Positions 24,200-35,586 of a DNA stretch of 64,000 nt are shown in pieces. The translations under genes and the position numbers were made by a program. This stretch comes from Pezizomycotina sp. ARF18 (lineage: Eukaryota > Ascomycota). Positions within the stretch are counted from its first letter, which is position 1, and each line of letters opens with the position of its first letter. The stretch spans positions 115,553 to 179,552 of the forward strand of contig AZLU01000004.1 of assembly GCA_002224055.1 (NCBI GenBank), written 5' to 3'. Under the pieces are notes generated by a model that did no database searches, had not been told where the DNA came from, and saw only the letters and a list, made by a program, of their open reading frames with translations.

Positions 24200-25439
24200 A
24201 TGTCGAGCGAAACAAAGAACATTCTAATCTTGGGCGGCTCCTACGCTGGCGTCTCGACGGCGCACTATCTTCTCAAACATGCTATCCTCAAGCTCCCAGA
24301 GAAGAGACCTACCAGGTCGTTCTTGTCAGCCCTTCCTCAGACGTCTTCTGCAGGCCTGCGTGCCCCCGCGCTTTGATATCAGACGAGCTCCTCCCGCAAG
24401 ATAAGCTCTTCGTCAACATTGCCAAGTTGTTCAAGCAGTACCCTTCTGAGAACTTCCGCTTGGTTCAGGGAACGGCGACTCAACTCGATCATACCAATCG
24501 CGCCGTCACCCTGACCCTTCACGCTGGTGGTACGGAAACCATTGACTTCCATGCATTGGTCATAGCGACCGGTGCTACTACGCGCTCGCCGATGCTGAGC
24601 ATGACGCGAAACACGAGTACCTCCGCAAGAACTGGAATACCTTCCGCGAGGCTCTGCCGAATGCAAAGACGATCGTCATCGCGGGTGGTGGACCAGCTGG
24701 TATCGAAACTGCCGGTGAACTTGGAGAATACCTCAACGGCCGCGCGGGTTTCTTCAGCTCTAAGCTTGAGAACCCGAAGGTCAACGTGACCGTCGTTACC
24801 GCGGACTCAAAAATTCTGCCGGTCCTCCGACCGCGATCGCGAAGAAAGCGGAAGATTTACTCGCGAAAGTTGGCGTCACCGTCATTAAGAATTCCCGTGT
24901 TACATCTGTTTCTCCTGAAGACGCGGGGACGGATGCAGCTGTAGCGAGTAACGCCACGGTTACCCTTGAGGATGGTCAGAAGCTTGAAGCGGACCTGTAT
25001 ATTCCGGCCATGGGTACCCGACCCAATGCTTCATTCATTGATAGATCCTCTTAGCTGACGATGGCCGCGTCGAGACCAATCCTACCACTCTCCGCGTCGA
25101 CAAAGCTGGTGAACGCATCTACGCCGTCGGCGATGTTGCCAATGCTGCCAGGCCAGCTGTTCATAACGTCTTCAACGCCATCCCAATCCTCGGCGCAACA
25201 TAAAGCGGGATCTGATGCTTGCCGCGGGTAAGGAGGAGAGCGAAGTCGGTAAGGACAGGGAATTCAAGGAGGATACGACGGAGACGCAGATGGTTCCGAT
25301 CGGGAAGAGCAAAGCGGTCGGCGCGGCGATGGGCTTCCAGCTGCCGAGCTGGCTGGTCTGGTTGGTCAAGGGAAGGGATTACTGGCTGTGGACTACGGAG
25401 CGCTTGTGGAGCGGGAAGCAGTGGGCGAAAGAATCATAG
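24200..25439 (+). CDS. AIF/AMID-like FAD-dependent NAD(P)H oxidoreductase
   Basis: Proteins of this family bind FAD and NAD(P)H and pass electrons to quinones or other acceptors; several members (AIF, AMID/FSP1) are tied to cell death or membrane redox defence. The ATG at 24200 opens MSSETKNILILGGSYAGVST, with the N-terminal FAD dinucleotide fold at residues 8-20. LVIATGATTRSP follows near residue 120, then the NAD-binding fold (IVIAGGGPAGIETAGELGEY, 24670-24729) and the C-terminal FAD contact (ERIYAVGDVAN, about 25111-25143). The tail contains WLVWLVKGRDYWLWTTE. The total of about 410 residues fits the family. No intron is evident. The frame shifts near 24295, 24590, 24830, 25055 and 25195, each by about one base, while sequence on both sides remains conserved. 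It sits 1 kb upstream of an NLR gene on the same strand. Confidence 0.82.
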
Positions 25440-26434
25440 GCTTGCTTCTTTTTTTAGTTTGGGCCAACTTGTTTATATATTTGTGGATTATGAGTGTATC
25501 TACTGTCGGATGCGCTCGAGCTTTCGGGATAATTCCAGTCCGATGGCGAAAGGATGCGATTATTATTTTCTATTCTTCTTCGATACATATATTTATTTGC
25601 CGTGGGAATTTTTAATCATAATCAACGACTTCTGTTAGCTAACTTCGAGCCTTGGTCTGAATGTGTTTCTACTAGTTTACTGGCACGCAGCCGAATCCTT
25701 GTGATTAGCGTAGTTGTTACCCAGTGGTATTACAGCGAGATTCTTTAAAATTCAAAATGGATGGTCTTGTTTCAATAGTAATACATAATTACGCGATAAA
25801 AGCCCTTAAAAGATTCAAGCTCGAACTTCAGATTGATTCTTATTGATTCAAATCTGTTGTTTGCAGGGATTATAAAGTTAGAATAGTGCGCGTAATGCCC
25901 CGCTTTTATGGACCGAACCTGCAGTAAATGCGGCTGCATCGCGGCGTTTTGTGCATGAAGCTAGCAAATCAACGGGCCAGGGGAAGCTACTGGCGAGCTG
26001 GTTAACATGGTGGTTGCAGAAAACACAAGCTGCAGTGGTGGACTGCTTGATAAGGATCAATTGTCCAGGTTGTGTGAGGAATTGCGGGTATTTGTTTATC
26101 TCTCGTTGGCAATTCGAATGTTCCGTTTCAAAAACACGTTTTAGATTTGCAATCCGTCATCTCAAAGGGAAAAGCATACCGTTTTATCGATTAATCTCTA
26201 CCTTAGGCTTCACAATTGGATAGCTTGGATTTTAGAGGATGGTAATGCTCGATAGTACATTGAATTTACACTTTGAATCATGGAACTGACCGTATATGCT
26301 TACACAGGCTTCAGAAAATGTCGCCACCCTTATATTATTGCGTGATCCAGGAATGCTGCTCTTGAGTAGGTCACCACAAGTGAAGAAATTGTCGAGGTTA
26401 TTGAACCTCTGTAGCTCAACTCCAAGTACTAATC
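25440..26434. other. Intergenic region
   Basis: AT-rich, with no gene recognised. A coding-like + strand stretch at 26296-26460 just before the NLR may belong to its N-terminus or 5' UTR. Confidence 0.5.
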
Positions 26435-29400
26435 GGTTTACGCTCTCGGAAGCATCGTCGCTGTTCATGGTCTTAATCCAAAGGAAGAGAATCCCATGCA
26501 GAACTTACCTGGACCGGCGAGACTACTATAACGTTACCCGATGGAACAGTTGAGCGAGTCTTATGGCTTAAACACTTTCTTCCGGACAAAGTACCCAATG
26601 CTCGAACTTTTCTTTTCAAATATAATTCGAAAGTTGCCTTCGGGTCATCCGAGGAAGGGGTTCGGAAAAATTCTAATAGGCTACTTACTCTGCTGCGTGC
26701 AAAGAGAAATGTGAGAGATGGAGCCATTGAATTCTACTAAGAACCGTGATCAGCTAATGGTAATTAGGAGGAAATTGCCGAAAGACCTTTGATATTCATC
26801 TGTCATAGCCTCGGCGGTATAATTGTCAAAAGGGTAAGATTAACGAGTCAAATTTTGCCTTGAAGTCGTATTTACTTACCTATCGCACCAGGCTCTTGTC
26901 ATCGCAAAAGTTTCCATGGAAGCTAGCGAATTCATATCAATCAAGAACTCGACGTAAGTTGCAGCTGTTACACATCCGCGATACCAATTGAATCTTGAGT
27001 TAACTCAGACTACAATAGTTACGGTATTGTGTTCTTCGCGACGCCTCATAGAGGAGGAAATCATACGGGAGTTGGAGAAATCGCTAGCAAAATTGCGCGT
27101 TGCTGCATCGGCGATCCTGGAAACGATTTTCTGGAAGCGTTAAAGAAGGATAGTTTATTCGCAAACGAACTGATCCAAGACTTTAACCAGCAAGTAGAAG
27201 ATTATAATATCATTAGCTTCTACGAGACGCTACGTTACAAGCGGTTTATGGACTTATTGTGGAAAAAGAAAACGCAATTATGGATATCCCACGAGAGGAG
27301 AAAATTCCCGTCGACGCAAATCATTCCGATATATGCAAATTTAATAGCAAAACCGAGACTTATGAAGAAATTGAAGCGCATATCGTCAGGTTAGTTAGAA
27401 GAGCTCTAATTGCAGCAGGCGAACGCGAGAGAAGAAGGAGAACGGGCCGGATAGATCGGAAGAGCATATTCTTCTAAGTCTAGAAGACATTCCTGAAAGT
27501 AAGCTCAATTCTCGACGGCGAAGAGTGTATAAAGCCTAACATTTATTGCTCAGAAATCGATAAGCTCACGAAATTCAGGAGGCTGCGACACAATTGCTTC
27601 AAGGTATAGATCAACAACTAATCTTCTAACTAAACGTAAATATGTACCGGATTATGGACTCTAAAAGTCTCTCATAGATGAGAAAGGTCGAGGGTTTTAT
27701 TATGGTTATCAACTATAGAATACGAAAAGAACTACAAGGAGCACCTCAAGGACATAACACAAGGCACCTGTGAATGGCTTCTGCGGAACGAAAAGTATAT
27801 TAACTGGCGACAGTCTACAGAATCTAGTATTCTATGGCTACGAGGGGATCGTAAGTTGTTCTATTCTCGTATCGTCATGTAATATTTTTGATCGTCTAAT
27901 AACCGATATTTGAAATGATCAGCGGGAACAGGCAAGACAAAACTTACGTGAGTCAGCACTTAACTTATTATTGCAGATGACTAGACAGTTCGGGTTCTAA
28001 CTCTCAGTTAGGTCCCGGGTTATTAAGCATTGCCTCGATGAAAAGGTGAAAAATGAAAGTGATGAAGCTATAGCATACTTTTACTGCGACAGAAACGATC
28101 CAGCTCGCTCGAACCACCCAAATTTGATTTTCAACGCAATATTAAAACAGCTTTCTTTTTCGGGACCGGATCATCGTCTACAGTCCTCTATAGTGAATGA
28201 GTACGACCTGCGTGTTAGGAAAGGTTCTGCTGCTGGAATACTGGAATTGGAAGAGGCTCGTGAATTTATAACCGAGCTTACCGACCTATACCCAAAACCA
28301 CAATTATCATTGACGGCGTGGATGAGGTTAACCCGGAGGATAACGCGCGTCCTGATGTGATAGATTCTTTGCATTTTCTCATGGAAGAATCGAAGGGGAT
28401 AATCAAGATATTTTTCTCCAGTCGCCTCGAAGGAGACATATCTGATCAATTTATCGACGTTCCAAATCACTACATATCCTCGAACGATAATACGAACGAC
28501 ATCCGCCACTTCGTAGAAGCCGAAATTCAAACGCTAGTCAAAAGAAAAAGACTGCTGAGGGGGAAAGCAGACGAAAAGCTGCAGCAATTTATCTGTGAGA
28601 AGCTCGTTGAGCAGGCTAATGAATGTGAGTTCTGAGTGGTGGTGGCATGTAAATGAAGCATTGACTTCTTACAGAAGGGCCTGGAAACCTAATTATAATC
28701 TCGAGACGCGATGAAGTGTTAGAAGCTAACCTCTTGCCGATACTAGGTTCCTTTGGGCACATCTCCAGATCCAGTTGTTTTGCAAAACATTCATGAAAGA
28801 GCAAGAGATCTATAAAGCTTAGTAACTGATCTACCTTCTCCGGTCCTCTTAACTCAGAGGTATGACTTTATTTTCCAAAGCATCGAAAATGAAATGGGCA
28901 ATGGGAAGCAACTCGCTATCAATCTATTACAGCTGATTATTGCTGCAGAGAGACCACTCCGCTCTGAAGAAGCAAGTGCTCTCGCTTGCGCTCACCTAGA
29001 CTGGGACGAACCACCTGAAATTGAGTCGCTGCTAGAAAAATGCCACAACTTCGTCGTGATAGATGAAGAGCAAGGCGTCCTTCGATTTCCCCATTTATCG
29101 GTCCGTGAATATCTGGAAAAGAAGCAAAATTATGACACCACGAGGGTCAAAATACATGCTAAGCTTGTGTTTGCAAATCCTTATTAAAAGCTCGGGAAGT
29201 GCTACCGATTTCTCAAAGTCCAAATCGTCAATAGATTACGCTATGACGCACTGGCAGGAACATTGTTTACAAACGTATCACCTTGGACGATACAAAGAAA
29301 TTGATGACCTTCTCGCCGATTTCCTCGGAAGACCCCAAGCTGTCGGAGCAGGATTCCTATTTTTTATTACTCATCACCGAGAGGGCAGTTACTATAACCG

Positions 29401-30920
29401 AAGGGTACTCAATCGTAGTTATTATCGCACAATAATGGATGGGCCTCCCGAATTGTAGCCCAGTTTGCTGCAGCACTTCTGGGCTCCGAGCGTACCGTCT
29501 TGGAATTCATACATTCTAAACAGTTGGAGCCTTTCTGGAAATGGCATGCAAATTTACCAGAGACGAATGATTCTGGCGAGACACCCTTAACTTTGGCTAT
29601 CCTGAACAAGAACTCGAGTGTCATAGCCCAATATCTGAGTAAGGGGGTTTATAAATTGCAGCAAGGAACATATAACAGCATACTGGATGCCGCAGCGTAT
29701 TATGGTAACATAGAGCTTGTAAAAGATCTACTTGAGTTACATAAACCCAGAGACGATTCAAAAGTCTTCCTCTCGCTCCCCTTTCAGCGATATATTGAGT
29801 TGAGAGAGCATATTTATCCCGAAGGAGAAACCACTTGCGCTTCGATAGCGCTAGTAACGACAGCAAAACAAAGCAACCTCGAAATCGCCAAAACTTTAAT
29901 TTACTATGGGGCAGACGTGAACTACATCCTAACAACGGATGAGCGCGTATCTGTGTTTCCTCGATCTGGGAGCCCTTTATCGAAAGCTGTGATGATGGAA
30001 AACGTACCTATGATAAGGCTGCTTCTGGATAACGGAGCGAATGTCAATTTGGACACTCCTGGTGGGCGGGCCTTGTCAGTCGCGCGCAAACAGGTTCTTT
30101 GGAAGTTTTGGAGTTGCTTCACAGTCGCGGAGCGGAAATCAAATTTGAAGACAGCTACTATGGATGTGTTTTATCAGCGGCACTTGAAAGCGACAGGCTT
30201 GAAATAGGCAGTCTTGATTTCCTACTCGAGCACGGTGCGGAAGTTAATCCGGCTTGTGATGTACAGAAACACCCACTCACGATTGCAGTGAGGGGTGGCC
30301 GTTGGGACGAGGTATCTAAGCTACTAATCGCTCATGGAGCCAATATCAAACTTGTGGAGGCCGGAGGCTTCATCGTATCAGAAGCGGCAAAACATAGGGA
30401 CTGGGATGTCGTCGAGGCCTTTCTCAAACGTGGAGCAGATGTTAACATGAGAGTGGAAGGCTATGGGAGCTTGCTTACAACGGCTATTGAACTTGAATCC
30501 CACGATATTCCTACCTTGCCAGTAGAAATGATCTTAGAATTCAGACCAAACGTTAACGGGACAACTGTTGACGAGGACCAGAGGTGCCCACTATCGGCGG
30601 CAGCGGCGGCGGATAGAACGGATATTATGCGAGAACTTATCAACCGTAGGGCGTTGATAAATATAGCAGGCAATGGTACATATGGAAGTCCCCTGCATGA
30701 AGCCGCCGCTTGCGGTGCGGTAGATGCGGTGCGGTTCCTTTTGGGACATGGCGCCGATCCCACTTTAGCGGGCGGTAAGTATTTGTGTCCGACGGGGGCT
30801 GCAGAAGCCTACATCGAGGAAGCGAAAAATTACGATGAGTGGAAACAGAAGGGACTAGAGATCAAACAGTTACTTCAAGATGCTATCAACAAAAGGAAGC
30901 CTTTATGTAAATGGTTGTAA
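26435..30920 (+). CDS. NLR: alpha/beta-hydrolase - NACHT - ankyrin repeats
   Basis: This is a STAND-type fungal NLR. The N-terminal serine-hydrolase-like domain shows IVAVHGLNPKEENP (26450-26490), a nucleophile elbow FICHSLGGIIVK (26793-26828), VFFATPHRGG (27030-27059) and ANHSDICKF (27317-27343), the usual site of the catalytic His. NACHT follows with Walker A LRGDPGTGKTKLT, split by an intron (27851-27922), and a second intron at 27948-28011. A Walker B-like TIIIDGVDEVNP lies near 28296-28331, with SSRLE after it. The middle region (ENEMGNGKQLAINLLQLIIA; FPHLSVREYLE) is typical of the NACHT-ankyrin linker. About eight ankyrin units occupy 29560-30780 (for example NVPMIRLLLDNGANVN and GSPLHEAAACGAVDAVRFLL). 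Other introns are at 26834-26891 and 26954-27008. One-base frame changes occur near 26505, 28293, 29190 and 30095. The hydrolase has Ser and His; the acid residue is not certain. The stop at 30918-30920 is clear. Confidence 0.88.
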
Positions 30921-32151
30921 GTGACGGAAAATTAGATGAACCAATTACTCCCCCTTTTTTTGCTGTTTTAAATATAATTATTGCTTTTAGGGGTGTGGTT
31001 TGGTGGGTGATGTCGTCCAATTGTCGCTGAGAATCCGGATAGTAAATTGGGAATAGCCATCAGGCGCACAAACTCTTATTCATGACGTTGGCGTCTATTG
31101 CAAAGCAAATATCTGATGGCAAAATTGACAACGCGCTATGAATACTGAGAGATACATTGAGGATTAGCTTAGATAGAAGGAGTGTGGGATGCCTTTCCTC
31201 AAAGTTCAGTATGCGCATTTTGCCCGTTCAAAAGCTATTTTCAGGTTGTGACTTCCTGATGAAATAACTGGCAAACAAAAAGGTATAATGATATGAACCT
31301 ACAGCCCATACGTTGACATTGTGAAAGATCTAGAGTGAATCCTGTGAGGTTTGATTTTTTAGACATGTTGGTATATTGGAATAGTCAAAAATGATTCGAG
31401 AACTTACTCCGGAGGTATATACACTGCACTGAGGTTATAAGCGCTCTTGAAGAAATCATGGTTCATTGCGGTTGGAATCTTAGAAGTAAATAAATTAGAT
31501 ATATGATAATTAGCACATGTCCTCTAAGAGCACTGGTATAGAAGGTGAAGGGGCTTGGTATAGCGAATGCATCTCGCAAGTCAAGTACATTGGAAAATAC
31601 AGCGCGTCAGAGTATTTTCTCATTCTTCGATGGAATAGAAGCTAGGTTGATCTTTTGACCGATTGATGGATGCAGCTAGGCCGTGCCGTTAATCTGACAT
31701 CCTTATCTTGGTATTATCTGAAGTCAAGCTCTTCTGCTTCCCCAAGCAAGCCCTTTATACACCAGCATATTGGACTATATATCATGATATCAAACAAACT
31801 GACTGGTACTTAACAAAATGGCAATTTAGGACCAAAGATTTCTATTTGGTGTAATAGCCAAAGCACATTAACGAAGCGATTACCTACTCAATTTTACACG
31901 TTTTCTGATAGTAATGCAATAATTCCAACTATTCATTTTCCAACACCGCAATCTAAATAAGTATAAATTAAGAACTGCATCTGAACTCATCTTTATCCAT
32001 CCCACAGCGCGACTTCGACAGATCTAAAATATCTCTTCTATAAATTTGCTTTCTAGAAGTAGTCCTGGGTCAGGAACCACATACGACTCTTAGCTCCTCC
32101 CACCCCTCTAACTTCGCACTCGTATCAACTTCACTTCATTAAGTCTCGACC
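30921..32151. other. Intergenic region
   Basis: AT-rich, no gene recognised. The last 150 bp before 32152 contain pyrimidine-rich promoter-like sequence (CATCTTTATCCATCCCACAG). Confidence 0.5.
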
Positions 32152-32382
32152 ATGTGTAAAGTTGAAACGCCCACGTACTGGTGTGGCCACTCCGTTCCTC
32201 ATCGTACGCAAAAGGAATACTGCGGTCGCAGACGCGCCGGGAAGAAATGCAACAACATTTCACACCTGCCGGGACGGCGGTATGATTCAATCTGCAGTGA
32301 CTGTGAGGGCAAGGTAGCAGCGCCTACCACACTTCTACCTGGAGTAAAGTTCTGTGGTTGCTGCACATGCACAATCTTGTAG
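32152..32382 (+). CDS. Cys-rich microprotein 1 (MC-x8-CG family)
   Basis: An intact 76-codon reading frame with no intron or signal peptide. It starts MCKVETPTYWCGH. Cysteines follow the pattern M-C-x8-C-G-x11-C-x8-C-x14-C-x2-C, with extra C near the end (KFCGCCTCTIL). The same spacing recurs in two neighbours at 33020 and 33989, which supports a real gene although I cannot assign a function. The lack of a secretion signal and the paired cysteines suggest an intracellular metal-binding or compact fold (inference). Small fungal proteins beginning MC...CG are common in ascomycetes and uncharacterised to my knowledge. Confidence 0.7.
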   Translation: MCKVETPTYWCGHSVPHRTQKEYCGRRRAGKKCNNISHLPGRRYDSICSDCEGKVAAPTTLLPGVKFCGCCTCTIL

Positions 32383-33019
32383 TCCTAGATCCCCTACGGA
32401 AACGGGAACCAGCGGTCATTCGCTTTAATTCTGGCGTCGGAATGTACATAGGAGCCCGATCTTGTTACGTTAATGCCAGCGGATTGCTTTGGCAGCATGA
32501 TAGAGCTTAGCATTCGAGGTAAAAAATATGCAAGCTTTGGTCATAGTTACCAAAGTTGATTTAGGAGAATAGACTAATAATATTAACGTGATATTCTGGA
32601 ATCCTCTAAAATCGGTTAATGTGGGTCCTGGAAGCTTGAAGTCATATGCTCTTTGTTCTGATTTGTTTCTTATATGACAATTCGCGGTAAGAAGCGACAC
32701 CAAAAAAAAAAAAAAAACGTAGCAATAAAGAAATCGATTGATGGAACAACTCCCTGTGATGCATATACATTCAGAACTGGTCGCATAATTCTTTGCCTTG
32801 GGCGAATATATTCAGCCTAAGTTCATTTTTTAAGCCCTGCGATACAAATTGTATTCGAACGTCATACATAATTCCTAGATTCTTCGACCATCTTTTTTCA
32901 CTTATATCGATAGCGCCATTTTATATCACGATCCTCCCTTCAGCATCGCCCAATTCATTTCAAACAAAACTCATCGCCAAGCACTCGCGTAATCCACCTA
33001 GAGATTACAAAATACTAGT
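32383..33019. other. Spacer between microprotein genes 1 and 2
   Basis: AT-rich spacer of about 640 bp with an A16 run near 32702-32717. No further copy of the family was found in it. Confidence 0.5.
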
Positions 33020-33283
33020 ATGTGCGAAGTCCGCGACCGTAGATTCGCCTGTGGTGACCAAGGAAAAGGTTACCCCAGAAGATTCCGCTGCGAGCGTCGC
33101 AAACAAGGAATGTCATGTTCAGGCGATAAATGGCTGAAACCAGAATATATCCCCTACGACTGCAACGAGACTGACTGTAGAAATTTCGACATATATGAGA
33201 GCGGGAAAATTGGCCTTCCTACTCGGCCGCCGAGCCCGGGGAAAAACGATACAATGAGGCGACAAGAGGTCATAGGAGCATGA
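33020..33283 (+). CDS. Cys-rich microprotein 2 (MC-x8-CG family)
   Basis: An intact 87-codon frame starting MCEVRDRRFACGD. The cysteine pattern is M-C-x8-C-G-x11-C-x8-C-x14-C-x4-C, which matches copies 1 and 3 exactly up to the last pair. The middle is basic (RRFRCERRKQGMSC), and the tail after the last Cys is longer and Pro/Gly/Lys-rich (RPPSPGKN). Sequence identity to the other copies outside Cys, Gly and basic positions is low, so the duplications are old or fast evolving. The function is unknown. A short G-rich minisatellite starts about 10 bp after the stop. Confidence 0.7.
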   Translation: MCEVRDRRFACGDQGKGYPRRFRCERRKQGMSCSGDKWLKPEYIPYDCNETDCRNFDIYESGKIGLPTRPPSPGKNDTMRRQEVIGA

Positions 33284-33292
33284 AAGAAATCG

Positions 33293-33386
33293 AGGGCATG
33301 GAGGGCATGGAGGGGAAGGCATGGAGGAGAAGGGCATGGAAGGGAAGTAGTTGAGTTAGGTCGTGGAAGGCATGGATGGTATGGAA
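33293..33386. repeat. GGGCATGGA-type minisatellite
   Basis: At least five near-copies of (G)GGCATGGA start at 33294, 33303, 33317, 33332 and 33369, separated by GGGGAA, GGAGAA or similar purine spacers. The + strand is almost pure purine apart from the CAT core. It lies directly 3' of microprotein gene 2. Confidence 0.75.
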
Positions 33387-33988
33387 AGTGCAAGAAAGGC
33401 TGTACTATATTGTAGGCTTTTAAAGGAAAGGGTGCATTCGCAGATTTGATTTTTGAGGTTGTCGAGCTACGATATCGAGTGTCCGGCCGTTTAGATAATT
33501 TATTTGTCTTAGTGAATGTATTAGAATCGCCGCTGATATGAGGCACGGTGAGTCGTGTACGAGCTTGTCCTATAAAATCTCAGCTTCGTATAATGTACTA
33601 CAGGCACGACCCAATAGCCTTTATTTCACAACCTTTCTGCATCAAAATGGTAGTCAAATTTACATGTAGCTCTGCCATAATTCCATCGGCATCGTGTATT
33701 TCACAAGTTGAGCGTGTAATTGGGTAATTAATTATTTGACAACGCGAGTTTGAAGACCCATGTCTGTGAGTTCGAGCTTAAGAGCATACTTTATGATTAT
33801 TCAATATGTAATTGGGAGCGAAATGCCCACCTTCCGAGTAGTTTCAATTTCAACATATCCCCGGGCGCGGTTATGGTACTGAAGTGTATATAGCCAAGTA
33901 ACTCACAACATCTGATCACTTCATACGGCACTAGACTTTCCAGTCTTCATCGATCTCCCGACCAAAGAAGTTCGAGTAAACAACCAAT
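33387..33988. other. Spacer between microprotein genes 2 and 3
   Basis: AT-rich, no gene seen. The last 100 bp (ATAGCCAAGTAACTCACAAC onward) look like a 5' region of gene 3. Confidence 0.5.
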
Positions 33989-34198
33989 ATGTGCCAACTA
34001 TATGCCTGGTACCACAGCTGTGGCTGTCCATACAAAGAGTGACAACCGAAAGTAATACGCTGTGACATATATCAAAAGGATCGTCTCTGCGATGTGATTT
34101 TCGGGCCCAATAAAATATTTAATGGGAAAGGGTGCACAGATAGAAGCTGTCCGAGCGGTAATAAGCCGGAGTGGGATAACCCTACGGCCCAGCCTTAA
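33989..34198 (+). pseudogene. Cys-rich microprotein 3, in-frame TGA at codon 18
   Basis: The ATG at 33989 opens MCQLYAWYHSCGCPYKE and is followed by TGA (34040-34042). The same frame then continues without a stop to TAA 34196-34198, ending in PEWDNPTAQP. Reading through, the cysteines fall at M-C-x8-C-G-x12-C-x8-C-x14-C-x4-C, the spacing of copies 1 and 2. The single stop may be a mutation (for example TGG or CGA to TGA), a consensus error, or real inactivation. The strong conservation of spacing downstream suggests a recent lesion. The length of 69 codons is within the range of its neighbours. Confidence 0.6.
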
Positions 34199-35586
34199 AA
34201 TTCGTCTACTTCCCCTGTCTTTTGATTCGCTCGATACCGAAGCCATAGAACGTTCTCTACGCTTGATTAGCATGGATATTCTTGTATAGTCTTAATTGTT
34301 TGTCTCTTTGTTTCTGCGCATATTTAAACTTTTAAGATTGATTCATTTCTATTTTTAAGAGATGGAACTCATCTTAAATCTTGTTTTCCCTCCTCGCGCG
34401 GTTAAGAGAAAATTATAGTTACGAGACAGTGCATGACATATTTCTTCTATTCTCCATATCTCCATACCGAACTCGTTAAAGCCTCTCCAGCCTAATATCT
34501 CGAAATCATCTAGTCTTCTCACCTCTAAAAATATCCCGTTTGCTTTTGTCCGTGAGGCGAAGTATTAGTGTGATGCTGGAACACAATAAACACAACAAAC
34601 ACAACAAGCAGCCGCCCACCGTTAGCCTTGCATCCAACAATTTTTGGTGAAATTAAACACCTGAACTTCCATATTACGATTGAAGCACATCCCCCTGTTC
34701 TCCCTCAAATATTGTCTTCCATTTCTAGCGCTAATCCTGGTACAGTTGCCGCGCGCTGAATGCGAACCATAGAAGTTTGCTACGATGCATCATTGGACAT
34801 TGCGATTAGGTATTACTATTACTCTCAAGCTGAGTGCAGGTAGATGTTTATTTCGGTCTGGCCGTGGCGGAGTGCTTATGCTCTTGAATTGTGGAAGGAG
34901 GCCATCAGCTAGCAATATGTTTTCGAATCATGTAGTACATAAGCAGGTGTGGACGACCGACGAGGCCGGGGTTTTTGCGATCTCCTGGGCGGTTATAATA
35001 GGAGTCATTTCGCACCAGATCTTCCTGCATGCTCATCTTCTCAATCGTTTTTTTCTCTCTCCAATGATTCGATAATTCATTAGAATATCAAAAGCCTCGT
35101 CCTCATAGTATCGTGAGACTTTCTTAACTTTAGATTTTTCCATGTAGCTATTTATACAGAATTGTCTCACCCTATCGAAAGCAGCCTCGCATATCTACTG
35201 AGGACTCAGCGCGAGATCAAAGTTTGTCATTCCGGCTGGAGCCAGATGCTAATTGTTTCATTTGCTGCAAAGGCAATGAAATTAAAATCCCTCAGTGCTT
35301 ACCTGTCATGTCGTAAGGCTTTTGAACATTTCACATGACGGTGAGGGGAATTTCTTGCTCTATCTTGACTTCCATACCTTATCTATAAATATAGCTCGGA
35401 CACTTCTTCGTCCACAAATAGTTTGATCTCCAGAATACTCTCGACAGTTAAACGGATCTCCCTTCGCTGATCTAGATAAAATCTACCGCGCCTCAGAAAC
35501 CTACGTATAGCTACACAACAGCAATCGCAGATATCGAAAAACATACAACAGCTCCTTAAACAACCCACATTCTATATATCTTCACC
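34199..35586. other. Intergenic region
   Basis: AT-rich; a 96-codon frame at 34785-35075 has no recognisable features and I do not call it. A pyrimidine-rich stretch occurs near 34440-34550. Confidence 0.5.
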
